Shown here: in pieces, positions 44,358-54,757 of the stretch
Position numbering within the stretch: the first letter of the stretch is position 1
Layout: each line of letters starts with the position of its first letter
From: Purpureocillium takamizusanense
Taxonomy: Eukaryota > Ascomycota > Sordariomycetes > Hypocreales > Ophiocordycipitaceae
Direction of reading: 5' to 3'
Assembly: GCF_022605165.1 (NCBI RefSeq)
Contig: NC_063068.1
Location: 4,588,001-4,652,000 of the forward strand
Length of the DNA: 64,000 nt
The notes under the pieces: model-generated
Database searches by the model: none
Told to the model about the DNA's origin: nothing
What the model saw: the letters and a program-made list of their open reading frames with translations, nothing else
Position numbers and translations under genes: made by a program

Positions 44358-44900
44358 TACGGATAAAGTGACGAGGACAGAAGTAAAGAGCGATATTTAT
44401 ACAGCCAGTCGGCCGCGGAAACGTGTGCAGAGAGTAGGAAGGCGGCGCAGTATGTCCGCAGAGGAGAGAATGATGGCAGATTGGCGGACGATTGAGAGAG
44501 CGGTCATCGTTTATATGCACTTCCAGTCTCCAATGGTGTGTGGGTGGCGGCGTTCGGCCACAGGCGGCCATTTTTTGGACGTCGACCCAACTGAACGGGC
44601 AGGGTGTGGTTGGCCGGCGCCGCAGTGGAAGGTGCAGCGGAGACAACGCCTGAAAGGCTGGCGTTGGTGTGCTGACACGACCAGGGGGTGGGGTGTTGGC
44701 TGGCGCCCCAGCGGTCGTGGCCGCCAAAGGCGGCGTCGAAAGGCGCCGAGTTTGGCGACCTGGACCGTGACACTTGGCTTTATTGTATAGTATTAATTCC
44801 CTTACTCTCTACTCTATATTCTTATAGGATTCGGGCATCTTTAAGCTTAAAATACATAATCCCATTCGGCTCGAGGGCTAAAATAGGCCCCTCCCGCCGT
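44358..44900. other. Candidate element boundary between recombinase and core genes
   Basis: A GC-rich stretch (44540-44765) with palindrome-like runs (GTTGGCTGGCGCCCCAGC; CCGCCAAAGGCGG) is followed by an AT-rich stretch (44775-44910) that is probably the F-box gene 3' UTR. If the recombinase is a captain, the transposon end should lie here. I could not find a TTAC-type target site or terminal inverted repeat with certainty. Confidence 0.35.
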
Positions 44901-46871
44901 TTAAAAAATGCAAATAGTCAGGGTACCATTAGGGCCCTCGCCTACGATCCAGCGCTCGTCGCCGAATATAACCTGGCGGCCCATGAGCTTAGACCACATG
45001 TTGGGGCCAAACCTCCACGCCTCACACTCGTCGCGGTCGTCGTTGGAGCCGGCGGCCGTATAGGCGGCCTCGACGTCGCTCTCGACGCGGAGGACGGGGC
45101 GCGAGAGGCTCGAGTGGGCGGCGGTAATAATGTCGGTCTGGGCGATGATGCGGACGCCGGCGGCGGCGTCAAAGGCCTGCGCGATGTTGATGTTGGGGAA
45201 CTGGTCGTGTCGCCAGCAGGGGGGGCGGCCGGGCAACGTCTCGTCGAGGTCTCGCTGCATAAGCTCGTCGTCGGTAGGCTCCTTCTCGCCGCGCTGCTGG
45301 CGAAGCTGACGCGCCGTCGGCGGGCGGAACTCATAGGCGTAGCAGCCGGATCCCGCAGATCCAGAGCCAGTCTGGCGTCGTTTTTTAGCAAAGCGGTACG
45401 GTCTGTAGCCCTTGGGCTTGGCTTGGTGTACAGAGCTTACGTCACCGCCGTGGTCTACTTCCTCGTCCTCCTCAGAATCGGAATCGAGGAGAATGTCGCC
45501 AAGGTAGGCGATCGCTTCCGGATCTTCAATCCGGCGCGTGTGTGGGCCAATTTTGCACAAGCCGAAGGAGAGATCGTGGCCGCCAGTCGCGGCAAAGAGA
45601 GGGTTGCCGCAAGCCGAGGACCACTCTGGTCCGATGCCGGTCAGGGGCATGCCCGTGACGAGAAGCCCATGAACGCGGGTGGTCATAGGGGACACCTGGG
45701 AGCCGACCAACCAGGGATGGAACTCCTCGGTGATATAGAAGTGGCCACAAACAGACCGTGTCTGCTCGTTCCACGTGCAGTCGTCGAGACGAATGCTAAT
45801 GAAGCCTGGGGCGGCAATCTGCGAACCAAGGCAAAAGGCCAAGTAGTTAGCTCTGAACTCCTTCACAAGCACGGCGGACGCATTCACCAGGTTATTCCCC
45901 GGCTGTTGGACGGGGGCCACCTCCATTGCCTCTCGCCGGATATCCCACAGCCTGACTGCCTCCCAGTTCTGCGTATGGTTAGGCCCGAAAGCCCTCCAGT
46001 AATAGGCAATGTAGTGCGTAGCATTGTGATCCGAAAACATGCGGTCGCACTGGCGATCTGCCCGCGGGTTGAGCGGCTCGAGCTCCCACTGTCCGCGGTA
46101 TTCGAAGTCCCAGGAAAAGGGGTCGTTGTCGGTTGGCTCATCCACATGCGAGATGCCGTTCCAGGGCCGGCTGCGGATGACATCCAGGGCCGTGACAAAA
46201 TGCTCTCTGATGTCCCAGGCAGTGTTAGGACGATGATGATTGTGCTCTTCAGACCACTGCCTACACCACTCGAAGATGAGAACGCCATGGCTGAGTCGTA
46301 CGCGGCGTACAACGAGGCCTGCCGAGTCGAATGGGAGTTGAACTACCTTATTGGTAGCGACGTCGAGCATATACCACTGATAGAGTCCGTCTTCACCATG
46401 GACTTCTGGTCCGGGGTAGACGAGCAGGCCAGGTTCTGGATCAAACGACCACAGTGGATCAGCGAGGTGAAGGGGTTTGATGATGCTCTTATATGCGATG
46501 TAGCGGTCCATGGGCATAAACGGCGCCATATTCGCGCCTCTGCGCACCATGGGCTGTGTGCGCTGCTTCCAAAACTTGGCGTTGCCGATATTGTAATATC
46601 GACGCACGAGCAGGCGGAAGACGAGTGCCCAGTCGATGCTCCCAATAGTCTTTCCGTCGCGGTTCTTGACGAAGGCCCGAAGCTCGCGGCTCTCTCGTGC
46701 GCGAGGGAAGTGGTGTCTGATGAGCCGGATCGCCATTTGGCCATTGTCCAGTTCATTCTTGAGGCTGCGACTGACGCGTCGAAGCCGGAGTGTGTCGTAC
46801 GGGGCCATGGCGAGGATGATCTCCGTGAAGACATCCCAGGGGAGCTTCACGAGCCCTTTTGAGACGGACAT
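44901..46871 (-). CDS. F-box protein, single exon
   Basis: The single ORF encodes 656 aa. Residues ~9-45 are an F-box (LPWDVFTEIILAMAPYDTLR, VSRSLKNEL), the Skp1-binding module of SCF ubiquitin ligases. The remaining ~600 residues form a beta-rich substrate-recognition part without a named repeat (LLVYPGPEVHGEDGLYQWYM; FYITEEFHPWLVGSQV). An acidic stretch (DSDSEEDEEVDHGGD) lies near residue 460. Filamentous ascomycetes have many F-box proteins of this build, mostly uncharacterised; the substrate is unknown. The plus-strand frame over the same bases (44688-46862) is a shadow of this GC-rich gene. It marks the start of ordinary core sequence. Confidence 0.87.
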   Translation of the reverse strand: MSVSKGLVKLPWDVFTEIILAMAPYDTLRLRRVSRSLKNELDNGQMAIRLIRHHFPRARESRELRAFVKNRDGKTIGSIDWALVFRLLVRRYYNIGNAKFWKQRTQPMVRRGANMAPFMPMDRYIAYKSIIKPLHLADPLWSFDPEPGLLVYPGPEVHGEDGLYQWYMLDVATNKVVQLPFDSAGLVVRRVRLSHGVLIFEWCRQWSEEHNHHRPNTAWDIREHFVTALDVIRSRPWNGISHVDEPTDNDPFSWDFEYRGQWELEPLNPRADRQCDRMFSDHNATHYIAYYWRAFGPNHTQNWEAVRLWDIRREAMEVAPVQQPGNNLVNASAVLVKEFRANYLAFCLGSQIAAPGFISIRLDDCTWNEQTRSVCGHFYITEEFHPWLVGSQVSPMTTRVHGLLVTGMPLTGIGPEWSSACGNPLFAATGGHDLSFGLCKIGPHTRRIEDPEAIAYLGDILLDSDSEEDEEVDHGGDVSSVHQAKPKGYRPYRFAKKRRQTGSGSAGSGCYAYEFRPPTARQLRQQRGEKEPTDDELMQRDLDETLPGRPPCWRHDQFPNINIAQAFDAAAGVRIIAQTDIITAAHSSLSRPVLRVESDVEAAYTAAGSNDDRDECEAWRFGPNMWSKLMGRQVIFGDERWIVGEGPNGTLTICIF

Positions 46872-47809
46872 GGCTGTGTGGTGAGCTCGTCGTGTCTCGT
46901 GGTCGTGTGGTCGTTGTGAAGCTGGGGGGAAGAGAGAGGGTGTTTGTTAGAGATTGCAAACACAGCATTGTTCAGAAGCGTAAGGAAAAGAATAGTTCTC
47001 GGCTGACCAGCAGCTGCAGGCGAGCTGCCAGCTTTCAGGTCTGTTCAGGTCCTCAACAGTTGGGCAACGTCGTCCGTGGCCGTGGTGACCGCCCCCGCCG
47101 GTTGCTTGTTCAGTCAACTGTGAATTAGGATGCCAGCAGCCCTACCCAGCGAGAGTGCCCATGACTGTGTTGTTGCAAGCGCGCGCCGCGCTGCTCTGCC
47201 ATGGTCATCCATCAGGGAGGGGGGGAAGCCACGATGGGCACTCTTGTATTTTGATGCCCCTTGCCCTCATACAGCTCAGTCACTGTGCATCTTGTGAGGC
47301 ATTTTCAAAGAGACATAAGCCCAGACGTGCGCATCGGATAGGAAATGTAAGATTCACACGCTGGTAAAGCGGACGGGAAGCGCACATGTCTTTGTTCGAT
47401 GAGGCACCTTCGAAACCATTGCCATTCACCGTGCACACAAGAACAGCCCCAACCAGGACATGCAGCACAGCTTCTGCAGCGCCTTTGTTGAGTATGCGCA
47501 CATCTCATATGAAAATGCGATTCTATTGAGGTTCAGTTGAGCTTGTAGAATGCCCTAGGCTAAGATGCCCATTACTGACCTGCTGTGTCCGACTGTCATC
47601 CGGCGTGGGAAAAGCCCGCAGTACTTAAAGAGCCTTTGGGTCACGCCAGAATTTGGTTGATTTCTCTCCAAAGAATACTCTTGCCTTTCCAGTACTGACC
47701 TGAACTTGTCTGTATTCGTCCCAAGCTATCCCCTCGATCACGTTCAACAAGTTTGTCTTGTCCCGTCGGCTGTCCCATCCGAGGGATATCCGGCATCCTC
47801 TGCAGGGGG
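46872..47809. other. Intergenic, no gene seen
   Basis: It lies between the divergent F-box and kinase genes, so it probably carries both promoters. No conserved motif was recognised. Confidence 0.4.
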
Positions 47810-49411
47810 ATGAGAGACCGACGCGACTTGAGTAGCAATAGCTACTGCAGCGTCTCCGAACCCAAAGCCGTTGGAGATGGCAGCATCATACCCGCAGATC
47901 AACGGGTAGATGAAGAAGGCAATTCTCGGTACAAGTGGCGGCATTTTTGTCACCCCGATCCCGGAGAGGTGCTGAGAGACAAGTACAGGCTGGTTGCCAA
48001 GATGGGCTGGGGCCAGACATCAACTGTCTGGCTTTCAGAGGACACGGACATGTAAGATACCTGGTTTGTCGTTGTGGTACGTCTCAATGGGAAATGAACT
48101 CACAGGTCATGAAGCCAGGCCCCAGTCCGCCAGAAGTTCCGCGCTGTCAAGATATACAACAACGGTCACGCCGCAGCAACCGCCACGAAGGAGATTAGGG
48201 TTCTCAAGCACATGCGCAGCCGGATGAGTCATGGCAAGCAGCACCCCGGGGCACAGCATATCGTGGCTGGTCTCGCCTCTTTTGGGACCGAACGACTCAA
48301 CGGGTGTAGGCATTTGTGCTTGGTCATGGAGCCAATGCGCGAGCCGCTCATGATCTTCCGCAAACGCCTTGCCATGGCAAATTCCAGAAGTCTCCATCCG
48401 ACGAACGTAAAGCTTATGAAGAATATATTGAGACAGATTCTTTCGGGTCTCGATTATCTACACAGCGAGTGCGGCATCGTGCATACTGGTGAGTGCTTCC
48501 ACATAGGTCCCGTGGCCGGGCTGAAGGCTGACTCTGCGAATAGACATCAAAGCCGACAACATTCTCCTGACGTGCGAGGATGTCGGCGTGCTTGAGCGGT
48601 TTGCCAGGGCGGTGAAAGATCGGCCTTTGCCGCGCAAGGTATATCCTGACCACACCGTGTACAAGTCGTTTCGTTCCGTCGGCGGGCTCTGTGAGTCGTT
48701 AGTGGGCAATATGGTGGCCAAGATATCCGACTTTGGCCTCTCTCACGTCTACCAGCAGGGAGCCATCATGACGATGCCCATTCAGCCAGGCGCGTATCGC
48801 GCACCCGAGGTGATTCTTGGTGCAGGATGGTCGTGCAGCGCCGACATGTGGAACCTGGCTGTCATGGTAAGCTTCCAATTCCGCCTGTTCCAGTCATGAC
48901 CCATTCGAACTAACCATGCCAGACCTGGGATCTCTTCGCAGACACCAGCCTGTTCACCGTCTTGATCCCCAAGCCAAACGGTGCTCCAGGAGGCTATTAT
49001 TCTGCGGCGACGCATCTCGCCCAGATGACGGAAATCCTCGGCCCTGCACCCGACTCGCTCATCTCGCGGTCCGAGGCCTTGGCGCTGTGCCCGTTCCCAG
49101 AGCCGCTGGGGCATCCACTGACAGGCAAGTCTTGTATGACGACGAGAGAGTTTTTCGACGGTCCATTCTACCACTCCTTCTCGGAGCTCAGTCAGTGGAA
49201 ACACACCTTCGCCGTGAGAGCATGGCGCCCCATCATTGACGAGATCCCAGAGTGTCTCGCGGGCGACGAGGCCGCATTTCTGTTCTTCATGGATAGGATT
49301 CTGCGCTGGGCGCCCGAAGAGAGGGCAACGGCAGGGGCGTTGCTGGCGGATCCTTGGTTGGGCCCGATGCAGTTCAGCGACCTGACGTGGAATTTGGTTC
49401 CGATATCGTAG
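47810..49411 (+). CDS. SRPK-like serine/threonine protein kinase, four exons
   Basis: Exons are 47810-48051, 48115-48488, 48544-48866 and 48923-49411 (introns 63, 55 and 56 nt); the product is 475 aa. The kinase fold starts with HPDPGEVLRDKYRLVAKMGW and GQTSTVWLSED, the PGE..-YR-K-GWG..STVWL block typical of SR-protein kinases and their fungal paralogues. Lys is in FRAVKIYNN. The catalytic loop is GIVHTDIKADNILL (HTD replacing HRD, as usual in SRPKs) and the metal-binding loop is KISDFGLSHV. The activation segment ends GAYRAPEVILGAGW and the C-lobe is PEERATAGALLADPWL. A ~50-residue insert follows the catalytic loop, shorter than the SRPK spacer. The first acceptor (ATGAAG at 48114) is the weakest junction. 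It is probably a lineage-specific SRPK paralogue; substrates unknown. Confidence 0.85.
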
Positions 49412-49886
49412 TCGTCGTGGGGCCACTGTTGAGTTGACTATTGGATTTGAGAGGTATGAGTACGGCCACACGGCGTGGCCCTCAAGATTGTGAAGGAGGT
49501 AACATCTAATAGTGCAATGATTTTCCAAGTGGGACGTTTTGGTGATAGGCAGGAAGGAACTGACTGACATAGAAGGCAAGTGCTATCCAAGGGGAGTATC
49601 AGGTGGCACCAAGCGGCAGAAAAGCAAACAAGTCGCAAACAAGTCACAGAAGCAGCGACAACCTTTTCTAACATGTCATCAAAAGGAAGCCCTCCCGGTA
49701 TTTGTAGCAATTTATTGGCATTTCCCCTCGATTCATTCTGCATTTGGCTAGCTGGCTAGCTGCCTTTTTGTAACCCTTGGTTCCTTGGACCTCCCGCGCA
49801 TCACCCAACGCACGAACAAGACAATCCCTTGAAGCCAGCGAAACTTACTCTCAGCACTCCAACTAATACGATGAAAGATGAAGCTT
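49412..49886. other. Convergent 3' intergenic region
   Basis: It lies between the kinase and dehydrogenase stops and presumably holds two 3' UTRs. No gene seen. Confidence 0.45.
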
Positions 49887-51700
49887 CTATTGCAGCGTGG
49901 GCATGTGGACAGACGCCTTCTTGGCCACAGCGTCGGCGCTCTGCCACAGGGCCGTCACCGTCTTGAGCTGCGTGTAGAAGTTGATGCCGGGCTTGCCGTA
50001 GAAGGTGTTGGCACCGCCGCCGGCGATGCTTTTCTTGTTGCCCGTGAAGGAGAACATGGGCAACGGCACGGGGATGGGCACGTTGATACCGACCTGGCCA
50101 GCCTGGATGTTGCGGCGGAAGGTCTCGGCCGTGGGGCCGGAGCGGGTGAAGATGGCGACACCGTTGCCGTACTCGTTCTTGTTGATGAGCTCGATGGCGT
50201 CGTCGATGGTGTCGACGTTGAGGCACACGAGGACGGGGCCAAAGATCTCCTCCTTGTAGCAGGTCATGTCGGGCGTCACGTTGGAGATGATGGTGGGACC
50301 GATGAAGTTGCCGTTAGGGTACTTTTCGGGCTTGTAGCCGCGGCCGTCGAGAAGCACCGTCGCACCCTCCTTCTCGGCGCTGGCGATGAGGCTTTCGATG
50401 CGCTCCTTGCTGTGGGGCGAGATGACGGGGCCCAGGTCGGCGCCCTCCTCGAAGCCGCCGTCGACGCGCAGGGCGCGCGCCCGCTCGGCCACCTCGGTGA
50501 GCCATTCCTTGGTCTCGCCGACCATGACGAGCGTGCTCAGCGCCATGCAGCGCTGGCCGGCGGCACCAAAGGCGGCGCCGACGACGCTGTTGATGAAGTG
50601 GTTCTTGTTGCAGTCGGGCAGGACGGCGGCGTGGTTCTTGGCGCCCAGGTTGGCCTGCACGCGCTTGCCGTTGGCCGAGCCGCGGCTGAAGATGTACTCG
50701 CCTGCCTTGTTGCCGCCGACGAAGCTGATGGCCTTGATGGCCGGCTCGTCGAGGATGAAGTCGACGGTGCGGTGCGCTCCGTGAATGACGTTGACGACGC
50801 CCTCGGGGAAGCCCGCCTTTTGCACGAGCTCGGCCAGGATCATGGCAGCACCGGGGTCACGCTCAGAGGGCTTGAGGATGAGCGTGTTGCCCGTGATGGT
50901 GGCAATGGGGATGCACCAGAGGGGGATCATGGCGGGGAAGTCTGGGGTGACCATCTTGTCAGCCGCCTCCCAACAACCACACCAAGGGAACGCAACACAT
51001 GGCGAAACTCACTGAAGGGGCAGATTGCGGCAACGACGCCGAGAGGCTCGCGGTAGGTGCGGGTCTCCATGTCCTTAGCTACCTCGAGAACCTCGCCCTT
51101 GAGCAGCTCAGGGGCGCCGATCGCGGCCTCGGCGACCTGCAGGCCGCGCAGGACGTCGCCCTTTGCATCGGCAAAGGTCTTGCCCTGCTCGAGGGTGATG
51201 CTGGCGGCCAGGCGGTCCCAGTTCTCGCGGATCAGCTGGACGAAGCGGAACATGATCTGCTGGCGGGCCAGGACGGTCGTGTTGCGCCACGACTCGAAGG
51301 CTCGCTCGGCGCTGGCGACGGCGGCCCTCATCTCCTCGTCGGTCATCTGCGGGACGCGGGTGACGAGGTTGTTGGTGGCCGGGTCGGGCAGGTCGATGAA
51401 CTTGTCCGTCTTGGACTGGACAAACTTGTTGTCGACAAAGTACGGCGTGTCCTCGACGGTGGCGATCTTGTCGTGCGTCGTCGGGTAGCTCGTGGCCGTC
51501 GAGGCCAGGGCCGCGCCCGCGGGCTTGAGCTGCTGGGCGGTGGCGTGTATCCGCCTCGCGGCGACGGAGGCGTGCGAGGCCATGTTGAAAGTGGATGACG
51601 ACGACGAGGCGGCGGCGGCGAGGGACGAGCGAGGAGCGGCCGACGTCGCGGGCGAGCGGCTGGCGCTGGCGGTGACGCTTCGCGATATGAGCCGACGCAT
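49887..51700 (-). CDS. Methylmalonate-semialdehyde dehydrogenase (acylating), mitochondrial, ALDH6 family
   Basis: Exons are 51700-51013 and 50941-49887, separated by a 71-nt intron (GTGAGT..CCCCAG with CTGAC branch); the product is 580 aa. The N-terminus [20 protein letters not shown] is Arg/Ser-rich without acids, a mitochondrial targeting signal. The ALDH fold follows: [34 protein letters not shown] across the splice to [22 protein letters not shown] and [14 protein letters not shown]. The catalytic Cys lies in [27 protein letters not shown] and [15 protein letters not shown] close the core. It oxidises methylmalonate and malonate semialdehydes to propionyl- or acetyl-CoA in valine and pyrimidine breakdown, using NAD and CoA. 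The many plus-strand frames across it are shadows. Confidence 0.95.
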
Positions 51701-52779
51701 GACGACCAGAGGGCGAGGTCAAGAGATCAAGAGACCAACTGGGAAATGCTTTTAGTGACGCACTTGATGACTCTGTCTGCAGACAAATCAGACGATCCAG
51801 CCAGCGGCACCCGTGGTGTTCTCTCGGAACCGAAACTTCGCCTCCCAGTTCGGTTATTCGTTTTAAAGGACAGCCAGCGGCTATGGGCGGGACGCGGGAG
51901 AGGGGCACCAGCACCGCAACGGCGGCCGGGGAACCTGGGTTCCGTGTCTGCCCTGGCCTGGCTGGGCCTGGATGGTGGAAGCCACCCGACCCTCTCACCT
52001 TAGCTAGTCTAGAGCTGGGGCTGGGGCCGGGGCTGGAGGCGCCTGTTCGGTGTGGGGTTTTAGGTGGTGGTTTGGGGAACATCCACTGAGGGGGGGCAGT
52101 CCCGGTCGCCACACAGGAATGGAAGCTCGCTGCAAACACGGCGCCCACCCGGACTTCCCCCAGCGCGCCATACGCCATGGGAACCGCGGGTGCCGTCCGT
52201 TAAGCCGATGCCGCTGCATGCCGCCAGTTCCGATGAGCTTCCGAGCACCGAATGGCGAACCACGCCCTTCAGATCCGCCTCCGAACGCGGTGCCTTTACA
52301 TAACCATTAGACCTTGCCATATTTGATCCCCTGCCGTATACGTACGTGTATGTCTCGCATGAGCCATGTCGCCGCTTGGTCCCTTGCCGTATAGGTACAC
52401 TATGTCCTTCGTACGTTGGCGTCCGCGCCCTAACATCACAACACTATTCAATTGCCCAATCATCGCCCAACATAGCATATCACCTTGCATTGTCCATTGA
52501 CTAACCGTCGCACTGCCCTGCTCTTCTACGAGTACATGCCGACGTCTCCTCCGAGTGCCGCCGACTGCGTCAAAAGCCAGATTGCCCAAAATACAATTAC
52601 GCCATGCTGTCATCAACCCATTTGCTTTCCCACCGGGGAGCTCCGCCGGCGCGCCAAGGTCTGTTCCAACACGTGTCGTATATTAAACGACTGCTACTGC
52701 CGCGCATCACTGTGTCCATGCTTTTATTTGCACATCCTTGGCTCGCACCTCCGAACCGGTGTCCTTCACAACATCCTAT
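51701..52779. other. Intergenic, no gene seen
   Basis: It lies between the dehydrogenase start and the calnexin stop. It holds the dehydrogenase promoter and calnexin 3' UTR. Several short ORFs on both strands lack motifs. Confidence 0.45.
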
Positions 52780-54757
52780 CTACGACTGGCTGCGGGTGCT
52801 ACGCTTGGTGGCCTCCCCCTTGGCCTTCTCGGCGCCCGTGGCGGCGGCCGTGGCAGCCTTGTCCTTGACCTCCTTGGCCTTGTCCTTGGCGTCGGTCGCG
52901 GCCTTCTGGACGGCAGGCGAGGAGCCAGCACTGACCAGGCCGACGATGATGGCAATCAGAGTCACGACAACGGCAACGATACCGCCGGCCGCCTCAGGAA
53001 CGAACTTGATGGCCTCAATCGGGTCCTTCTTGGCGATGGTGAGGAACAGGTCGAGCTTCTCCTTGATGTACAGGACGGGGTCGTCGCCGAACTTGAGGTC
53101 AGAGGGAGACTTGGGCTTGTCCTCAGGCTTGGGCTTGTCGGCCTCGGCCAGCGCCTGCTCGACGGGGTGCTTGAGCTTGAACGACTCCTCAGCCAGCTTC
53201 TCGGCGTCGGCGATGGAGTGGCCGACGTAGATATTGTCAAAGAGGATGTCATTCTGCATGGTCCAGATCTCAAAGCCAATCTGTCGGCGGGTTCACGTTA
53301 GCGGCTGCCAGCAGGGACTGTCAGAGTTGATTCCATTAACTTACAGCGCCCATGGGCTCAAAGTTGGCGGGGTGCTTGTCCTCGAAGAACTCGGGGTTCT
53401 TGATCTTGCGAGGAGCCCAGGGTCCCTTGTAGGCAGGGTTGTCGATGTAAGGCGCGGTCCACTTGCCCTTGTAGTCGGGGTTCTTCTTCATGGGCTTGGT
53501 CCAAGGGCCACAGCCAGAGACATCGGCACACTTGGGGTTGGGGACAGTGGGCGCAATCCAGTCGCCATCCTCCTCATCGTCCCAATCCTCAGGCTTGTTA
53601 GCCTCAGGGTCGGCAACGGTGGTGGGCTCGTCGACCAGCCAGTCCTCGGGCATGGTAGCCTCCTCGTCGACAATCTCGAAGGGGGCGTCCTCGTCCCAGT
53701 CCTCAGGCTTCTTGGCCTCAGGGTCGGGAATGCGGGCCTGGTCAACCCAGTCCTCAGGCTTGGTATCCTTGGGGTCGTCAATTTCGGCGGGCGGGTTGAC
53801 CGCGGGGGTGAAGTCCTCGAGAAGAGAGCCGGTCTTGACCTCCTCGCCGTTCTGTCGGATGGCGTAGGTGTTGTTGGGGTGGACGATCAGAGTATAGAGC
53901 TCGGTGGTCTTGACGATCTTGGCTGTAGGGGGGCTGGAGAGGTGCTTCTCCTCGTACTTGCCCGTCTTGGGGTTCTTGTGGTTGAAGATGAAGTGGACCT
54001 TGTTGGTGTGGCCGCACTTGTCAGGGCCGAACATGATGACGTAGGGCGTCGTGTTGGCAAACTCCTCCTGGTGCAGAGCCTTGTTGTCGCGCAGCAGCTT
54101 CATGTAAGCGCCACCGCACTCGAGGCCCTCTGGAGACGGACGATGTAAGCAAGAGTTGCAGAGATTCAGCTAGGGCTGAGTCTGAGGGCTCAAGGAATTG
54201 GCTTACTCTGAAGCTTGACCTCGTACTGAACGACGAGAGTCTTGCCCTTGTTGTCGATCTTCTTGGGGAACTTGGCGGAGATGGCGTGGTGAGCAGCCGG
54301 GTTCTTGACAACGAGGCCCTTATCGCCCTCCATGCCCTTGTACTGGGAGGGCTCCTCGACGGCCCACTCGCCGACGTACGCCCACTCCTCTGCGTCCTTG
54401 TCGGAGCCGGTCATGTCCTTCTTGGCGTGCGATGGCTTCCATCGCTTGTCCCAGCCCTCGGTGAACTGCTCCAGGAAAGGGGCCTTGAGGGTAGTGGGCT
54501 GTGTACGGCCCGTGTCAGCAAGCCACTGGCAATACGCGTGATCCAATTGCGACTGCAAGCCCCGGGGAAGGGCGAGCACGGTGCGCAGGCGTGTCAATTG
54601 CACGGGAGAGACTCACGGTGAAAGTAGGCAGAGGAGGCACGGAAGCCGCAGACGGCGACGAGGCCGCATCGTCGGCCGCGGGCTTGGTGTCGTCGGCATG
54701 AGCGGTGCCGGCGAGGAGAGCGGCCGAGATGGCAGCGGCAACGGAGTTGAACTTCAT
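52780..54757 (-). CDS. Calnexin, ER lectin chaperone, four exons
   Basis: Exons are 54757-54617, 54498-54207, 54129-53345 and 53280-52780 (introns 118, 77, 64 nt); the product is 572 aa. A signal peptide ([20 protein letters not shown]) is followed by the lectin domain: [39 protein letters not shown] and [10 protein letters not shown], then [19 protein letters not shown]. The P-domain has four [16 protein letters not shown] repeats, then [17 protein letters not shown] and [13 protein letters not shown] units. The C-terminal lectin part ([20 protein letters not shown]) ends in a membrane span ([18 protein letters not shown]) and a Lys/Ala/Glu-rich cytosolic tail. It binds monoglucosylated N-glycans and retains folding glycoproteins in the ER. 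Single-copy core gene; the minus-strand start is the ATG before the signal peptide. Confidence 0.96.

Noticed and set aside
44688..46862. 724-codon plus-strand ORF
   Set aside because: It is antisense to the F-box gene; no domain, and the minus frame has a well-formed F-box.
49878..51598. 392- and 199-codon plus-strand ORFs
   Set aside because: They are shadows of the methylmalonate-semialdehyde dehydrogenase exons caused by high GC content.
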